Positions 56,562 through 64,000 of a DNA stretch of 64,000 nt are shown here, piece by piece. Made by a program: the position numbers and the translations under genes. Location: the NCBI RefSeq assembly GCF_030162935.1, contig NZ_JASAUZ010000006.1:21001-85000 (forward strand), read 5' to 3'. The notes beneath the pieces are model-generated. The model was not told the origin of the DNA, made no database searches, and saw only the letters and a program-made list of their open reading frames with translations. This DNA comes from Comamonas halotolerans (GTDB lineage: Bacteria > Pseudomonadota > Gammaproteobacteria > Burkholderiales > Burkholderiaceae_C). How positions within the stretch are numbered: the first letter of the stretch is position 1; every line of letters starts with the position of its first letter.

Positions 56562-57146
56562 TTACTTCAGCAATGTGGCTGATGTGATGGTGACGGCAGA
56601 AGTGGGCACATTCTGGTGCATGCCACGGTTGCCCGTAGGCACAGTGCGGATTTTGTCGATGGTCGCTTGGCCCTGTACCACTTTGCCAAACACCGCGTAA
56701 CCGTGTCCGTCAGGCTGGGGGGCATTCAGCATGTCGTTATTGGCGACGTTGATGTAGAACTGCGAGGTGGCGGAATTGGGGTTGCCGGTGCGCGCCATGG
56801 CAATGGTGTAACGGTCATTTTTCAGACCATTCTTGGCTTCCAGGGCAATAGGCTCTCGCGTCTTCTTTTGCTGCATGTCGGCCGTAAAGCCGCCACCCTG
56901 GATCATGAAGCCGTCAATCACACGATGAAAAACAGTGCCTTCATAGTGCTTGTCGGTCACGTACTGCAAAAAATTCTCCACGGTCTTGGGTGCTTTGCTG
57001 GGCTCCAGCTCCACGACAAAATCACCCATATTCGTAGCGAATTTGACACGGGGTTTTGCAGCGTCTTGCGCAGCAGCCAACCCAGCAGTGCTGGCTAGCA
57101 GCATGCCAGTCAGGGATAAACAGAGGGTTCTGCGGGACAAAGTCAT
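56562..57146 (-). CDS. ppiA: Periplasmic peptidyl-prolyl isomerase (cyclophilin)
   Basis: This 195-residue cyclophilin has an N-terminal signal peptide (about 1-27, [13 protein letters not shown]) and the same signature set as ppiB ([15 protein letters not shown]). It should work in the periplasm. The ATG at 57146 has AGGA 8 nt upstream; the longer frame upstream (57242) is not supported. It is directly upstream of ppiB and similar to it, suggesting tandem duplication. Confidence 0.94.
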   Translation of the reverse strand: MTLSRRTLCLSLTGMLLASTAGLAAAQDAAKPRVKFATNMGDFVVELEPSKAPKTVENFLQYVTDKHYEGTVFHRVIDGFMIQGGGFTADMQQKKTREPIALEAKNGLKNDRYTIAMARTGNPNSATSQFYINVANNDMLNAPQPDGHGYAVFGKVVQGQATIDKIRTVPTGNRGMHQNVPTSAVTITSATLLK

Positions 57147-57238
57147 GACAGTGTTCCTTGCGGTGAACAAATTTCGAAAGTAAAAGCCAGCAAGGCTGGC
57201 TCTGATGCGTAGGAGTGCTGGGGCGCGCAGAGGTTCAA

Positions 57239-57766
57239 TCAACGTGCAGCAGGCTGCAACATCTCCGTGAGTGTGGTCAGCTTGAGCTTGAGTGGGCGGT
57301 TATTGCCATTGAGTTTGAGCGACTGGTTGTACGCGTCATGCGCCAAGCGGGCATAAATGTCACCCAGATTTTCATGGGCTACAGCATAGTTGGGGTTGTT
57401 GCGTACAGCCATCTCCAGGGCGCCACGGGCTTTGTCCAACTGGTTTTGGTTGGCGTAAATCACTGCCAAGTTGTTGTACGGCTCGGGTAGCTCGGGGTAT
57501 TCTTCTACGAGAGCCTGGAATGTGGCAGTGGCAGCATCCATATCACCCGCCTTGGATTGCGCCACTCCTTTCAAGAAACGCATCTGAGGGTCTCGCGGAT
57601 TGGTCGAAAGGTATTGCTCCGCTTTGGCAATGGCTTCTGTGGTCTTGCCGGATTTGGCCAGCTCAGACACGTCTCCATACATATCGGCGTGTGCCGCGCC
57701 AGCGACCAAAAAGCCAGACAGAGCCATAAGGCACAACATGGATCGAGGGCGGAGGGTAGGGGACAT
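57239..57766 (-). CDS. Exported TPR-repeat protein
   Basis: This protein of about 175 residues has a signal peptide (cleavage near AGAAHA about residue 28). It has at least three tetratricopeptide repeats (PYNNLAVIYANQNQLDKARG and VAHENLGDIYARLAHDAY). TPR repeats bind other proteins, so it is probably a periplasmic scaffold. It is the first gene of the minus-strand cyclophilin/lpxH group and is divergent from cysS. The partner is unknown. Confidence 0.85.
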   Translation of the reverse strand: MSPTLRPRSMLCLMALSGFLVAGAAHADMYGDVSELAKSGKTTEAIAKAEQYLSTNPRDPQMRFLKGVAQSKAGDMDAATATFQALVEEYPELPEPYNNLAVIYANQNQLDKARGALEMAVRNNPNYAVAHENLGDIYARLAHDAYNQSLKLNGNNRPLKLKLTTLTEMLQPAAR

Positions 57767-57948
57767 GTAGGTGCTTTCCAAGGGCAACAGTAGTCCGCCA
57801 GCTTGGCGGGCTTATACTGCTAAAGATTGTAGCTGAGGGGGTGTTGACGTTTGGCGTTTGCAGCTCTGTCCCCAGTCTGGCCGCATGGAGACGGCGTTGC
57901 ACTACTGCTGTGCCGCAGCTCCCCCATATCTTCCGTTTCTGACACTCC

Positions 57949-59328
57949 ATGAGTTTGCGTATCTACAACACGCTGTCGCGTGCATTGGAGGCGTTTTCGC
58001 CGCTTGAACCAGGTCATGTCCGCATGTATGTGTGCGGCATGACGGTTTATGACTTGTGCCACCTGGGCCATGCTCGTTCCATGGTGGCTTTTGACGTGGT
58101 GCAGCGCTGGTTGCGCGCCAGCGGCTTGAAGGTGACTTATGTGCGCAATATCACTGATATTGATGACAAGATCATTAAGCGCGCGGTGGAGAATGGTGAA
58201 ACCATCCGTAGCCTGACTGACCGCATGATTGATGCGCTGCATCAGGATGCCGATGCGCTGGGTATTGAGCGCCCCACCTATGAGCCACGTGCCACTGAAT
58301 ACGTACCGCAAATGCTGTCGATGATCGGTACGTTGCAGCAAAAAGGGCTGGCCTATCAGGCCGGTAATGGTGATGTGAACTTTGCTGTGCGCAAGTTTCC
58401 TGGTTATGGCAAGTTGTCGGGCAAGACGCTCGATGAACTCAATGCTGGCGAACGTGTGGCCGTGGCTGATGGAAAGAACGACCCGCTGGACTTTGTGCTG
58501 TGGAAGTCGTCCAAGCCCGAAGAGCCTGCCGATGTAAAGTGGCAAAGTCCGTTTGGTGAAGGGCGTCCAGGCTGGCACATCGAGTGCTCGGCCATGGGCT
58601 GCGAGATGCTGGGCGAGAGCTTTGATATCCACGGCGGTGGTGCCGATTTGCAATTCCCGCACCATGAAAACGAAATTGCCCAAAGTGAAGGGGCGACAGG
58701 TAAGCCTTTTGCGCAAACCTGGATGCACAACGGTTTCATCAATGTGGACAACGAGAAAATGTCCAAGTCGCTGGGCAATTTCTTCACCATCCGGGATGTG
58801 TTGAAGGAATACGACGCAGAAACTGTGCGTTTCTTTGTTGTGCGCAGTCATTACCGCAGTCCATTGAACTATTCCGACGTGCATCTGGATGATGCGCGCA
58901 ATGCTTTGAAGCGCTTGTATACAGCGCTGAGCTTGGTACCACCGGCCAATGTGGTCATTGATTGGTCCGACCCCTATGCTGCGCGTTTCAAGGCAGCCAT
59001 GGATGAAGACTTCGGCACACCTGAGGCTGTAGCTGTGCTGTTTGATTTGGCAAGCGAGGTCAATCGCACCAAGTCTCCTGAAGTGGCAGGTTTGCTCAAG
59101 GCGCTTGGTGCTTGCCTGGGCTTGTTGCAAGACCAGCCCCAACAGTTTTTGCAGGCTGGAGCGGCGGATGTCGACGCGGCAGCCATTGAGGCGCAAATAG
59201 CGGCGCGTGCTGCAGCCAAAGCGGAAAAAAACTGGGCCGAAGCTGACCGAATTCGCAAAGCATTGTTAGAGCAAGGCATTGTCTTGAAGGACTCTGCTGC
59301 TGGAACTACTTGGGAGGCTGCTCAGTAA
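57949..59328 (+). CDS. cysS: Cysteinyl-tRNA synthetase
   Basis: CysRS charges tRNA-Cys. The 459-residue protein has the class I motifs HLGHA (in [13 protein letters not shown]) and KMSKS (in [11 protein letters not shown]). Zinc-binding Cys residues appear in [10 protein letters not shown] and [11 protein letters not shown], with a His/Glu in FPHHENE. The divergent TPR/ppiA/ppiB/lpxH arrangement is common in Burkholderiales. The last residues overlap no neighbour; a glycosylase gene begins 22 bp downstream. Confidence 0.96.
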   Translation: MSLRIYNTLSRALEAFSPLEPGHVRMYVCGMTVYDLCHLGHARSMVAFDVVQRWLRASGLKVTYVRNITDIDDKIIKRAVENGETIRSLTDRMIDALHQDADALGIERPTYEPRATEYVPQMLSMIGTLQQKGLAYQAGNGDVNFAVRKFPGYGKLSGKTLDELNAGERVAVADGKNDPLDFVLWKSSKPEEPADVKWQSPFGEGRPGWHIECSAMGCEMLGESFDIHGGGADLQFPHHENEIAQSEGATGKPFAQTWMHNGFINVDNEKMSKSLGNFFTIRDVLKEYDAETVRFFVVRSHYRSPLNYSDVHLDDARNALKRLYTALSLVPPANVVIDWSDPYAARFKAAMDEDFGTPEAVAVLFDLASEVNRTKSPEVAGLLKALGACLGLLQDQPQQFLQAGAADVDAAAIEAQIAARAAAKAEKNWAEADRIRKALLEQGIVLKDSAAGTTWEAAQ

Positions 59329-59350
59329 CAACTGGGCTGCACACAGCAGT

Positions 59351-60007
59351 ATGTCTCCCTCCCCCAAAGAATTGCCTGCACCACCTGCGCATGCGCCGGA
59401 GTATTGGGCTGAAGCGTGCAAGCATTTGGTCAAAAAAGACCGGGTCATGCGCCGCCTGATTCCTCAATTTGCTGCCGAAGCACTGCAAACGCGTGGTGAT
59501 CCGTTTATCACCCTGGCGCGTTCCATCGTTGGTCAGCAGGTATCTGTGAAGTCCGCGGCCTCCATTTGGAAGCGTTTTAGTGCTTTGTTGACCGAAATCA
59601 CACCTGCGCAAGTATTGTTGCTCAAGGTGGACGATATGCGTGGCGCTGGTTTGTCGGCGCGCAAAGTTGACTATCTTGTGGACTTGGCCGTGCATTTCAC
59701 GGAAAACCGCCTGCACGTTCAAGATTGGGTGCAGATGGATGATGAAGCCATCATCGCAGAGCTCACAGCCATTCGCGGTATCGGCCGTTGGACGGCCGAG
59801 ATGTTTTTAATCTTTTACCTGCTGCGGCCCAACGTGCTTCCACTGGATGACGTGGGTCTGCTCAAGGGGATCAGCCAGAGTTATTTCTCGGACGATCCCG
59901 TGAGTCGCAGTGATGCCCGAGAAGTTGCTGAGGCTTGGAAGCCGTGGTGCACCGTGGCAACTTGGTATATTTGGCGCTCGCTCGACCCGCAGCCTGTGGC
60001 CTATTGA
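59351..60007 (+). CDS. DNA-3-methyladenine glycosylase II-like (HhH-GPD)
   Basis: This 218-residue base-excision glycosylase of the HhH-GPD superfamily removes alkylated bases such as 3-methyladenine. Visible parts are SIVGQQVSVKSAASIWKRF (helix-hairpin-helix entry), ELTAIRGIGRWTAEMF (HhH motif) and the catalytic Asp in PLDDVGLLKG. It is shorter than E. coli AlkA (282) and lacks its N-terminal domain, like many MAG proteins. No sigma-70 promoter is apparent, so it probably reads through from cysS. Confidence 0.88.
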   Translation: MSPSPKELPAPPAHAPEYWAEACKHLVKKDRVMRRLIPQFAAEALQTRGDPFITLARSIVGQQVSVKSAASIWKRFSALLTEITPAQVLLLKVDDMRGAGLSARKVDYLVDLAVHFTENRLHVQDWVQMDDEAIIAELTAIRGIGRWTAEMFLIFYLLRPNVLPLDDVGLLKGISQSYFSDDPVSRSDAREVAEAWKPWCTVATWYIWRSLDPQPVAY

Positions 60008-60053
60008 ATAATCCCTGGGCCCCATCGCGCAGGCCGGGACAAGGAGAAATAAC

Positions 60054-61025
60054 TTGGCGAAAAAAACCTTTCTGGACTTTGAACAGCCTATCGCTGAACT
60101 TGAAGCCAAAATCGAAGAACTGCGTTATGTGCAGACTGAAAATGCGGTTGATATCTCGGATGAGATCGATCAGTTGAGCAAAAAGAGCAACCAGCTCACC
60201 AAGGACATCTACAGTGATCTGAGCCCCTGGCAGATCACCAAGATTGCCCGCCATCCCGAGCGCCCTTACACGCTCGACTATGTGCGAGAGTGTTTTACCG
60301 ACTTTGTCGAAATGCACGGTGATCGTCATTTTTCCGATGACAAATCCATTGTGGGTGGTCTGGCTCGTTTTAACGGACAGCCGTGCATGGTCATCGGTCA
60401 TCAAAAAGGCCGTGATACCAAGGAGCGCGCTCTGCGCAACTTTGGCATGACCAAGCCCGAGGGCTACCGTAAGGCACTTCGCCTGATGAAGACCGCCGAG
60501 AAGTTCAAGCTTCCCGTATTCACTTTTGTGGACACACCTGGAGCATTCCCCGGTATTGATGCGGAAGAGCGCAGCCAGTCCGAAGCCATTGGGCGCAATA
60601 TTTATGAAATGGCCCAGCTGGAAACGCCCATCATCACTACTGTGATTGGTGAGGGTGGTTCAGGTGGTGCGCTGGCCATTGCTGTGGCGGATCAGGTATT
60701 GATGCTGCAGTACTCCGTGTACTCGGTGATCAGTCCCGAAGGTTGTGCCTCCATTTTGTGGAAGACGGGTGAGAAGGCGGAAATGGCGGCAGACGCCATG
60801 GGGATCACAGCTCATCGTCTGAAAGCACTTGGGTTGGTGGACAAGATTGTTAGCGAGCCTGTAGGTGGCGCGCACCGTGATCACAAGCACATGGGCAGTT
60901 TGCTCAAGCGTGCTTTGAATGATGCATGGCGTCAGCTTTCGGATCTGAAGCCCAAGGAGCTGCAGGATCGTCGCTATGAGCGTCTGCAAAGCTACGGTCG
61001 CTTTAACGACACCAAAGCCAGCTAA
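60054..61025 (+). CDS. accA: Acetyl-CoA carboxylase carboxyltransferase subunit alpha
   Basis: AccA is the alpha half of the carboxyltransferase that makes malonyl-CoA for fatty-acid synthesis. The 323-residue protein has the conserved [19 protein letters not shown] start, HGDRHFSDD and the [20 protein letters not shown] motif. The start is a TTG at 60054 with AAGGAG 7 nt upstream and no better ATG nearby. AccD, its partner, is not in the window. Two tandem hairpins end the transcript. Confidence 0.95.
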   Translation: MAKKTFLDFEQPIAELEAKIEELRYVQTENAVDISDEIDQLSKKSNQLTKDIYSDLSPWQITKIARHPERPYTLDYVRECFTDFVEMHGDRHFSDDKSIVGGLARFNGQPCMVIGHQKGRDTKERALRNFGMTKPEGYRKALRLMKTAEKFKLPVFTFVDTPGAFPGIDAEERSQSEAIGRNIYEMAQLETPIITTVIGEGGSGGALAIAVADQVLMLQYSVYSVISPEGCASILWKTGEKAEMAADAMGITAHRLKALGLVDKIVSEPVGGAHRDHKHMGSLLKRALNDAWRQLSDLKPKELQDRRYERLQSYGRFNDTKAS

Positions 61026-61035
61026 TGGTCGCAGT

Positions 61036-61095
61036 TGTTGCTTGTCATGCAAGCAACAGTGCTAAACACTCAAATGGCCCTAGAGGGCCATTTTT
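61036..61095 (+). terminator. Two tandem hairpins, terminator of accA
   Basis: First, TGTTGCTTG / CAAGCAACA (61036-61058, 9-bp stem, TCATG loop). Then AAATGGCCC / GGGCCATTT (61072-61093, TAGA loop) followed by a T run. The second is the classical terminator; the first may be a stabilising hairpin. Confidence 0.85.
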
Positions 61096-61197
61096 GTTGT
61101 TGCCTGTATAAATTTGCACGTGTTCCTGGCTCGGTGTGAGTGTGCTGCGGGTGGTTTTCCTTGCAAGTACTGGGTGATGGTTGGGGAGAAGTAGACG

Positions 61198-62145
61198 GTG
61201 ACCGTATCAGTTGAACAAGCCATGCAGGACTTTGTGCCTGCCCTGCCGGTGGCGGTGGCATACAGCGGGGGTGCTGATTCCACGGCACTGCTGCATGCTT
61301 GTGCGCGGCGCTGGCCGGGGCAGGTGTTTGCTATTCACGTACACCATGGATTGCAGGCTGCGGCGGATGAGTTTGAAAAGCATTGTCGTGACACCTGTCG
61401 CGCTTTGAAAGTGCCTTTGTCGGTGGTGCATGTGGATGCGCGCCATCAAATTGGTCAAAGTCCGGAGGATGCTGCGCGTCGTTATCGTTATGCAGCACTG
61501 GCTGAGCAAGCGAAAACTGGTTTTGCAACGGTTGCCGCCAGTGTGGTGCTTGCGCAGCATGCGGATGACCAGGTGGAAACCTTGTTGCTGGCTTTGTCGC
61601 GAGGGGCGGGGGTTGCGGGATTGGCTGCCATGCCGAAGCAGTGGCAACGCGATGATTTGCAGTGGTTTCGCCCACTGCTAGGAGTGAGTGCAGCCGATCT
61701 CCGTATTTGGCTGAGCGCGCAAGATATCGCATGGGTAGAGGATCCAACAAATATCGATCCAAGCTATACGCGCAACCGTATTCGTGCGCAATTGTTGCCG
61801 GTGCTTGAGCAAGTTTTTCCGCACTTTCGCGATACCTTTGCTCGAAGCTGCGCACATGCTGCGCATGCCAAGCATCTGTTGCAAGAGTTGGCAGAAAGTG
61901 ATTTGCAGAGGGTGGGGGTGCCGCCACATATTCAAGCTTTGCAAAAGCTCAGTGTGGAGCGGCAAGCCAATGTGCTACGTCATTGGTTGTTGCAACATCA
62001 CCAAACCACACCTTCTTCGGCGCAATTGCAGGCGTTGCAAAAACTCTTGGCTGCGTGCCAAACCCGAGGGCATCAGATTCATGTGAAGGTGGGCTACGGG
62101 TTTGCCGTAAGGAACGGAGCGCATCTCGGTTGGTACAATCCCTGA
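61198..62145 (+). CDS. tilS: tRNA(Ile)-lysidine synthetase
   Basis: TilS converts C34 of tRNA-Ile(CAU) to lysidine, which is needed to read AUA codons. The 315-residue protein has the PP-loop SGGADSTALLHA near the N-terminus and an HADDQVETLLL motif. It is short for TilS; the C-terminal domains (TilS_C) are reduced or missing. The start is a GTG at 61198 with GGGGAG upstream. Confidence 0.9.
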   Translation: MTVSVEQAMQDFVPALPVAVAYSGGADSTALLHACARRWPGQVFAIHVHHGLQAAADEFEKHCRDTCRALKVPLSVVHVDARHQIGQSPEDAARRYRYAALAEQAKTGFATVAASVVLAQHADDQVETLLLALSRGAGVAGLAAMPKQWQRDDLQWFRPLLGVSAADLRIWLSAQDIAWVEDPTNIDPSYTRNRIRAQLLPVLEQVFPHFRDTFARSCAHAAHAKHLLQELAESDLQRVGVPPHIQALQKLSVERQANVLRHWLLQHHQTTPSSAQLQALQKLLAACQTRGHQIHVKVGYGFAVRNGAHLGWYNP

Positions 62146-62242
62146 GTTTTGGTCCTAATTTTTGAGCACGAAAACCGGCGGCGCGCCAAAACACGCTTGT
62201 ACCAACAGCGCCGTGCCAAGCAGTTTCGTCACCTAATTTCCA

Positions 62243-63508
62243 ATGGCACTGATCGTTCATAAATACGGCGGCACCTCGATGGGCTCTCCAGAGCGCATTC
62301 GCAATGTTGCCAAGCGCGTGGCCAAGTGGGCTCGGGCAGGTCACCAAATGGTGGTTGTGCCCAGCGCCATGAGTGGCGAAACCAACCGTTTGCTGGGTTT
62401 GGCGAGTGAGCTGGCACCAAGTGCTGCAAAAACTGCTTACTACCGAGAGCTGGACATGCTTGCTGCAACAGGGGAGCAGGCATCCTCTGCCTTGCTGGCT
62501 ATTGCACTGCAAGCCGAAGGCGTGGAATCTGTGAGCTATGCAGGCTGGCAAGTGCCAGTTCGCACAGATAGCAGCTACACCAAGGCGCGCATTGAGTCGA
62601 TCGATGATGCCCGTGTGCGCAAAGATCTGGATGCAGGTCGTGTGGTAGTGATTACGGGCTTTCAGGGGCTTGATCCAGACGGCAACATCACAACGCTGGG
62701 GCGTGGTGGTTCTGACACTTCTGCGGTGGCCGTGGCTGCAGCCATGAAAGCTGATGAATGCCTGATCTACACAGACGTGGATGGTGTCTATACCACCGAC
62801 CCTCGTGTGGTGCCTGCGGCCAAGCGTCTGAATACCGTGAGCTTTGAGGAAATGCTGGAGATGGCCAGCTTGGGCTCCAAGGTGTTGCAGATCCGTTCAG
62901 TGGAATTTGCAGGCAAGTACAAAGTGCCTATGCGTGTGCTCTCTAGCTTCACGCCATGGGACATTGATTTGGTTGAAGAAGCCAAGTCAGGCACGCTGAT
63001 TACTTTTGAGGAAGACGAAAAAATGGAAAAGGCCGTTGTTTCTGGCATCGCATTCAATCGTGGCGAAGCCAAGATCTCCGTGCTCGGCGTGCCCGACACC
63101 CCCGGTATTGCTGCAGGTATCCTCGGTCCTGTGGCAGATGCCAATATTGAAGTCGATGTCATCATCCAGAATATTTCCAAGGATGGCAAAACCGACTTCT
63201 CCTTCACCGTGAACCAAGGTGACTATCAGCGTGCGCTGGAGTTGTTGCGTGACAAGGTGGCTCCTGCTCTGGGTGCTTCCGAAGTGGTGGGTAACCCCAA
63301 TATCGCCAAGGTTAGCATCGTAGGTATCGGGATGCGCAGCCATGTGGGTGTGGCTTCCACCATGTTCCGTGCCCTGAGTCAGGAAGGTGTGAACATCCAG
63401 ATGATCTCTACTTCTGAAATCAAGACCTCGGTGGTGATAGATGAGAAGTACCTGGAGTTGGCAGTGCGTTCGTTGCACACAGCTTTTGGATTGGATAAGA
63501 GCGAATAA
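62243..63508 (+). CDS. lysC: Aspartate kinase
   Basis: LysC phosphorylates aspartate, the first step to lysine, threonine and methionine. The 421-residue protein has the N-terminal KYGGTSMG motif and the GRGGSDTSAVAVA motif. Two C-terminal ACT domains (about 265-420, KISVLGVPDTPGIAAGI and ITVG-like segments) sense lysine or threonine. The length fits monofunctional feedback-inhibited enzymes. It is the last protein gene in the window. Confidence 0.96.
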   Translation: MALIVHKYGGTSMGSPERIRNVAKRVAKWARAGHQMVVVPSAMSGETNRLLGLASELAPSAAKTAYYRELDMLAATGEQASSALLAIALQAEGVESVSYAGWQVPVRTDSSYTKARIESIDDARVRKDLDAGRVVVITGFQGLDPDGNITTLGRGGSDTSAVAVAAAMKADECLIYTDVDGVYTTDPRVVPAAKRLNTVSFEEMLEMASLGSKVLQIRSVEFAGKYKVPMRVLSSFTPWDIDLVEEAKSGTLITFEEDEKMEKAVVSGIAFNRGEAKISVLGVPDTPGIAAGILGPVADANIEVDVIIQNISKDGKTDFSFTVNQGDYQRALELLRDKVAPALGASEVVGNPNIAKVSIVGIGMRSHVGVASTMFRALSQEGVNIQMISTSEIKTSVVIDEKYLELAVRSLHTAFGLDKSE

Positions 63509-63526
63509 GCTAAAAACTGCGATTTG

Positions 63527-63556
63527 TTGAAGCAGGTCTTTAAAACTGATTAGAAT
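63527..63556 (+). promoter_or_regulatory. Promoter of the first tRNA-Ser
   Basis: TTGAAG (63527-63532) and TAGAAT (63551-63556) are separated by 18 nt. Transcription would start just before the tRNA at 63568. Confidence 0.5.
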
Positions 63557-63567
63557 CGCAGGCTCTA

Positions 63568-63660
63568 GGAAACGTGACCGAGTGGCCGAAGGTGCTCCCC
63601 TGCTAAGGGAGTATGGGGTGTAGAGCCTCATCGAGGGTTCGAATCCCTCCGTTTCCGCCA
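63568..63660 (+). tRNA. tRNA-Ser (anticodon GCU), copy 1
   Basis: This 93-nt tRNA has an encoded CCA end, a 7-bp acceptor stem (GGAAACG / CGTTTCC) and a T-arm GGTTCGAATCC. The anticodon stem-loop CTCCCCTGCTAAGGGAG has anticodon GCT (reads AGC and AGU). The long variable arm (TATGGGGTGTAGAGCCTCAT) is typical of serine tRNAs. It has its own promoter and terminator. Confidence 0.97.
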
Positions 63661-63666
63661 GATATC

Positions 63667-63690
63667 AGCCCGCAAATGCGGGCTTTTTTA
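63667..63690 (+). terminator. Terminator of the first tRNA-Ser
   Basis: AGCCCGC and GCGGGCT (7 bp, AAAT loop) are followed by a T run, seven bases after the tRNA. Confidence 0.85.
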
Positions 63691-63776
63691 TTGGCTGGCA
63701 TCTCGCGTGTCATGCGTATATCAAGGTGTTTTTTTGGTTTTTGCCACTTTTTGAGAAAAGTGGTCAGAAATCTGCT

Positions 63777-63782
63777 TACAAT
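63777..63782 (+). promoter_or_regulatory. -10 box of the second tRNA-Ser
   Basis: TACAAT at 63777-63782 lies 11 bp before the second tRNA. A -35 box is not clear; TTGAGA at 63751-63756 has a 20-nt spacer. Confidence 0.4.
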
Positions 63783-63793
63783 AGCGTCATTCT

Positions 63794-63886
63794 GGAAACG
63801 TGACCGAGTGGCCGAAGGTGCTCCCCTGCTAAGGGAGTATGGGGTGTAGAGCCTCATCGAGGGTTCGAATCCCTCCGTTTCCGCCA
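63794..63886 (+). tRNA. tRNA-Ser (anticodon GCU), copy 2
   Basis: All 93 bases match copy 1, including the CCA. The flanks differ. It has its own -10-like box, and a stem-loop follows. Confidence 0.97.
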
Positions 63887-63891
63887 GATGC

Positions 63892-63921
63892 AGCAAAGAA
63901 TCTCGTAAGAGCTTCTTTGCT
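63892..63921 (+). terminator. Possible terminator after the second tRNA-Ser
   Basis: AGCAAAGAA and TTCTTTGCT form a perfect 9-bp stem with a 12-nt loop. The following sequence is TCTGG, not a good T tract, so it may only be a processing hairpin. Confidence 0.35.
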
Positions 63922-63953
63922 TCTGGTTGCGGATGGATGGGATTTCCTTGAGG

Positions 63954-63981
63954 TTTCAAGGGTTGAAAATTCTGGTATAGT
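63954..63981 (+). promoter_or_regulatory. Weak promoter candidate at the right edge
   Basis: TTTCAA (63954-63959) and TATAGT (63976-63981) are spaced by 16 nt. The gene it would serve is outside the window. Confidence 0.3.
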
Positions 63982-64000
63982 TCAAGGCTTCGCTGATCGA

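Noticed and set aside
63603..63959. Minus-strand ORF across both tRNA-Ser genes
   Set aside because: It is the reverse complement of two identical tRNAs, which gives an internally repeated fake protein. A well-known source of misannotation.

Overview
The window looks like a piece of a betaproteobacterial chromosome from the Comamonadaceae (Comamonas and relatives). This is inferred from gene order and protein character, not from a database search. The main support is one long co-oriented block running rlmN, pilF, rodZ, ispG, hisS, yfgM-like, bamB, der, hfq, hflX, hflK, hflC, DUF2065, hisZ, purA and a phosphoribosyltransferase. Other support comes from the divergent cysS versus TPR/ppiA/ppiB/lpxH arrangement and from a glnA-ntrB-ntrC cluster. 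Base composition is moderately GC-rich by eye (not counted). I see no insertion sequence, prophage, CRISPR array or replication origin. Almost everything is core genome.

Layout. 1-7.5 kb: a DEAD-box helicase, an SH3b protein, glutathione-dependent formaldehyde dehydrogenase, a membrane protein, a GlxA-type AraC regulator whose 3' end overlaps a convergent XRE regulator, and a phospholipase D-family lipoprotein. 7.5-10.8 kb: a lipoprotein gamma-glutamyltranspeptidase and a Na+/glutamate symporter, plausibly a glutathione or gamma-glutamyl peptide scavenging pair. 10.8-12 kb: a gene-poor stretch crowded with short perfect inverted repeats. 12-15.5 kb: surE-pcm-nlpD, a strong terminator, then rluD. 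15.6-34.7 kb: scpB-rluB, ndk and the long conserved block covering RNA modification, type IV pilus assembly, cell shape, isoprenoid synthesis, outer membrane assembly, ribosome GTPases, Hfq, the HflKC quality-control complex, and histidine and purine synthesis.

35.7-40.9 kb is the nitrogen-control locus. glnA is preceded by three NtrC-like boxes, a 13-bp perfect hairpin and a sigma-54 promoter, and is followed by a DUF4124 gene, ntrB and ntrC. NtrB and NtrC would sense nitrogen status and activate glnA from these boxes. 41-47.3 kb is the least conserved part: a DUF2383-like protein, a MoaF-like small protein, META/DUF4377 and DUF2242 lipoproteins, an intact M23 peptidase, a 600-bp gap with a possible gene remnant, and a DUF945 protein. 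Between DUF945 and glnS lies a 16-codon ORF that ends inside its own plus-strand terminator, a good candidate for an unannotated small gene.

47.5-64 kb: glnS, a Pro/His-rich secreted protein, aroQ, an alpha/beta hydrolase, arfB, a DODA-type dioxygenase, an esterase, two tandem DUF465 genes, mtfA, lpxH, two cyclophilins (cytoplasmic and periplasmic), a TPR protein, cysS, a DNA glycosylase, accA, tilS, lysC and two identical tRNA-Ser(GCU) genes. I found no clear defence or biosynthetic system. The most interesting leads are the small ORF with its terminator at 47.4 kb, the hairpin-dense region at 10.9-11.2 kb, and the hairpin placed between NtrC boxes and the sigma-54 promoter of glnA.
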